From positions 177,297 to 241,296 of the forward strand of contig NZ_FNGF01000001.1 of NCBI RefSeq assembly GCF_900102815.1: a DNA stretch of 64,000 bases, written 5' to 3'. Below, in pieces: positions 62,120 through 64,000 of this stretch. The translations under genes were made by a program, and so were the position numbers. This DNA comes from Glycomyces sambucus (lineage in GTDB: Bacteria; Actinomycetota; Actinomycetes; Mycobacteriales; Micromonosporaceae). Every line of letters begins with the position of its first letter. Position 1 is the first letter of the stretch. The notes beneath the pieces were generated by a model, which searched no databases, had not been told where the DNA came from, and saw nothing but the letters and a program-made list of their open reading frames with translations.

Positions 62120-62860
62120 ATGACGAGCACACCGAGCGATCCGGGCACCGGGCGGCCCCCGGTGGTCGACCGGGCGACGTGGGAGGCGGCCCGGGAGGCG
62201 CTGCTGGTGCGGGAGAAGGCCCACACGCACGAGGGGGACGCCATCGCCGCGGCGCGGCGGGCGCTGCCGATGGTCGAGTGCGACGCGGGCGCCGAGGTGG
62301 TCGGACCCGAAGGGCCCGTGCCGTTCCTGAGCCTGTTCCAGGGCCGCGACGAGCTCATCGTCTACAAGCACATGTGGGCCGACGGCGCGGCGCACCGGGA
62401 CCAGTGCGACGGGTGCACCAACGTCGCGTGGAACCACCCGGACTCCGTGTACCTCAACGCGCGCGGCGTCTCCTACGCCGTGGTCACCACGGGCGAGTGG
62501 GACGAGGTGGCCGCGTTCCGGGCGTTCATGGGCTACACCGAGCCGTGGTACTCGGTGCGGGGCCTGGAGGAGCCGATCGGCGGCGAGATGTCGACCCACT
62601 CGGTCTTCCTGCGCGACGGCGACCGGGCGTTCCTCACCTACAGCACCACGGGGCGCGGCAACGAGTACGCGAACGCCAACTTCGGCCTCCTCGACCTCAC
62701 GCCGTACGGGCGCGGCGAGCAGTGGGAGGACAAGCCCGCGGGCTGGCCCGAGGGACGGGAGTCGTTCTGGTACTGGCGCACCGACGCTGCCGGGAAGCCG
62801 TCCACCGGGGCCGACAGCCGCCCGACGCCGCAGTGGAAGCGGCCCGGGGTGAGCGAGTAG
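62120..62860 (+). CDS. DUF899 thioredoxin-like protein
   Basis: 246 residues from ATG 62120, with GGAGG and GGGGA upstream. EAAREALLVREKAHTHEGDA and IAAARRALPMVECD match the start of the DUF899 protein at 41841; the CDGC motif (DQCDGCTNVAWN) replaces CEGC, and FRAFMGYTEPWYSVRG follows. It is a paralogue of 41841 with about 40% similarity by eye. Function unknown. Confidence 0.85.
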   Translation: MTSTPSDPGTGRPPVVDRATWEAAREALLVREKAHTHEGDAIAAARRALPMVECDAGAEVVGPEGPVPFLSLFQGRDELIVYKHMWADGAAHRDQCDGCTNVAWNHPDSVYLNARGVSYAVVTTGEWDEVAAFRAFMGYTEPWYSVRGLEEPIGGEMSTHSVFLRDGDRAFLTYSTTGRGNEYANANFGLLDLTPYGRGEQWEDKPAGWPEGRESFWYWRTDAAGKPSTGADSRPTPQWKRPGVSE

Positions 62861-63012
62861 GGACCCGGCCGAACCGGTCGAAAAATATTTGAGACTTCAA
62901 GTAATTGCGTCCGGATCGCCCGTCTTGTAGCGTGATGTGCACGGGCCTCAGCGGGCGACCGGCACCGCCCTGACGGGGAGGCCGGTTCGGTGCCGCGACA
63001 CGGAGGTCCCTC

Positions 63013-63477
63013 GTGATGAGATCGGTCTCGCGCTTCCTCAAGTACACGCTCGCCGCGGCGGCGGGCCTCGCACTGAGCCTGGCGCTCAGCACCTCCGCCG
63101 CACCGGCCGCGCCCGCGGCACCCGGCCACGCCCCGCCCCCGGCCGCGGCGACCTGGGACCTCGGCGGCGGCGAGCAGCGGCTCTGCATCCCCGCCGGTGA
63201 GCCCTGGACCAGCTACTTCGTCGGCTTCATCGCCGGCTCCTGGAGCACGCCGCTCACCGCGGAGGTCGACGGGTTCCCCGCGGGCACCGAGACCAGCATG
63301 ACCACGACCGTGCCGCCGGGCGACAACGGCGACAGCTACATCGGGACGGTGTGGATCGGGGTCAGACTGCCCCCGCTGGCCTTCGGCGAGTACCCGGCCG
63401 AGCTCACGGTCACCGACGGCACCTCGACGCAGACCATGCGGATCCTGATCAAGGCGCAGGAGGCGTGGGGCTGCTGA
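63013..63477 (+). CDS. Secreted small protein (DUF5980-like)
   Basis: 154 residues from GTG 63013 (ATG follows at 63016). Signal peptide KYTLAAAAGLALSLALSTSA, then ATWDLGGGEQRLCIPAGEPW, DGFPAGTETSMTTTVPPGDN and WIGVRLPPLAFGEYPAEL, ending KAQEAWGC. The beta-rich fold and the two terminal Cys fit the actinobacterial DUF5980 secreted family, from memory. The intergenic region before it (62880-62912) is AT-rich and probably holds the promoter. Confidence 0.6.
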   Translation: MMRSVSRFLKYTLAAAAGLALSLALSTSAAPAAPAAPGHAPPPAAATWDLGGGEQRLCIPAGEPWTSYFVGFIAGSWSTPLTAEVDGFPAGTETSMTTTVPPGDNGDSYIGTVWIGVRLPPLAFGEYPAELTVTDGTSTQTMRILIKAQEAWGC

Positions 63478-63508
63478 TCCCTGGAGCCCGAAGGCCGCGG
63501 CGGCAGGC

Positions 63509-64000
63509 TCAGCCGACCCACAGGAGCAGCACGGCGAGGCTCGCGGCGGCGCCCGCGAAGCAGGCCGCCGCGGCCTTCGGACTCGGACCGGCGGTGCCCG
63601 AGGTGCGCCCGCTCAGCATCGACTGGAGCTGCTCGCGCAGTTCGTCGTTGAACGCCAGGCCGGCGGCGAGGATGAGCACCGCGGGCAGCGCGTAGACCAG
63701 GGTGTAGCCGACGAGGACGAGCACCGCGGCCGGTGCCGCCGCGTCGGCGTTGAGGAGCCGTTCGACCGCCAGGACCATCGGGAACGCGTTGGGCAGGTCG
63801 CCGATCGTCGCGAGCACGCCGAACGGCAGTGCGCTCCAGGCGTTCACCCACTGCGGCAGCGTGTAGCCCCTGCGTTCGCGGGGCCGGAGCCGGCGCACGC
63901 CCATGACGGCCAGTGCGACCGCGAGGGCGGCGAACAGCCCGCGGCGCAGCCACAGCGCGAACCCGTCGAGGGCCGACTCCGCGAAGGACAGTCCGAAGTA
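63509..64000 (-). CDS. Membrane protein, N-terminus beyond the window (GAP/LysE-like)
   Basis: The frame is open to the right edge, so the protein is partial at its N-terminus; at least 163 residues are seen. Hydrophobic segments FALWLRRGLFAALAVALAVM, ALPFGVLATIGDLPNAFPMV, AAVLVLVGYTLVYALPAVLI and AAACFAGAAASLAVLLLWVG resemble GAP/LysE-type export proteins. Assignment is tentative. Confidence 0.4.
   Translation of the reverse strand, partial: YFGLSFAESALDGFALWLRRGLFAALAVALAVMGVRRLRPRERRGYTLPQWVNAWSALPFGVLATIGDLPNAFPMVLAVERLLNADAAAPAAVLVLVGYTLVYALPAVLILAAGLAFNDELREQLQSMLSGRTSGTAGPSPKAAAACFAGAAASLAVLLLWVG

Noticed and set aside
62881-62912. MarR-type operator before the small secreted protein
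   Set aside because: TTGA and TCAA half-sites are present but the arms are short and imperfect.

Overview
The window is high-GC DNA from an actinobacterium. The evidence is a roughly 70% GC coding bias with G/C third positions and many GTG starts. It also has actinobacterial families: a SigE-type ECF factor, AfsR-like NB-ARC regulators, DUF6338, DUF5808 and secreted Tat/Sec glycosidases. The CRISPR repeat is of the type I-E kind. I cannot name the genus with confidence. No rRNA or tRNA gene was recognised.

Region 1 (1-22050) is accessory and reads as a defence island mixed with mobile-element debris. It opens with the distal end of a type I-E CRISPR array (13 repeats, 12 spacers of 32 bp; leader and cas genes must lie to the left). 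Next come a phage structural-gene fragment, an AbiV abortive-infection protein, an unknown protein, and a STAND NTPase with an N-terminal Cap4/DUF4297-like nuclease. Two related transposases follow. They flank a DUF6338 membrane protein that diverges from a strikingly AT-rich gene for a caspase-like peptidase fused to a Ser/Thr protein kinase. After the second transposase lie an HNH-like protein, two membrane proteins and a graveyard of broken genes (GNAT, adenosine deaminase and others). A 260-bp dispersed repeat occurs at both ends of this region.

Region 2 (22200-37930) is mostly ordinary chromosome. It holds a TetR regulator with two matching operators around it and a multicopper oxidase downstream; a DUF1963-like pair; a divergent LysR/MFS pair; a SigE-type sigma factor with a membrane partner; a divergent AraC/Gfo-Idh-MocA oxidoreductase pair; two helical proteins; and an AfsR-like HTH-NB-ARC-TPR regulator.

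Region 3 (37930-56000) holds a beta-helix protein, an acetyltransferase, three MFS exporters and a DUF899 protein. It also has an aldo/keto reductase with an ArsR-type regulator, an ABC exporter divergent from a YtrA-type GntR regulator, a divergent TetR/MFS pair, and small stress or hypothetical genes. Several promoter regions carry clear palindromic operators.

Region 4 (56000-64000) carries secreted carbohydrate-active proteins: a 1407-residue FIVAR/discoidin/pectate-lyase-fold protein and a Tat-exported GH71/99-like protein. A second DUF899 protein, a small secreted protein, and a membrane protein that runs off the right edge follow.

The most interesting item is the caspase-kinase fusion at 10667-12907. 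Both catalytic centres look intact, its base composition is foreign, and it lies inside a defence island.
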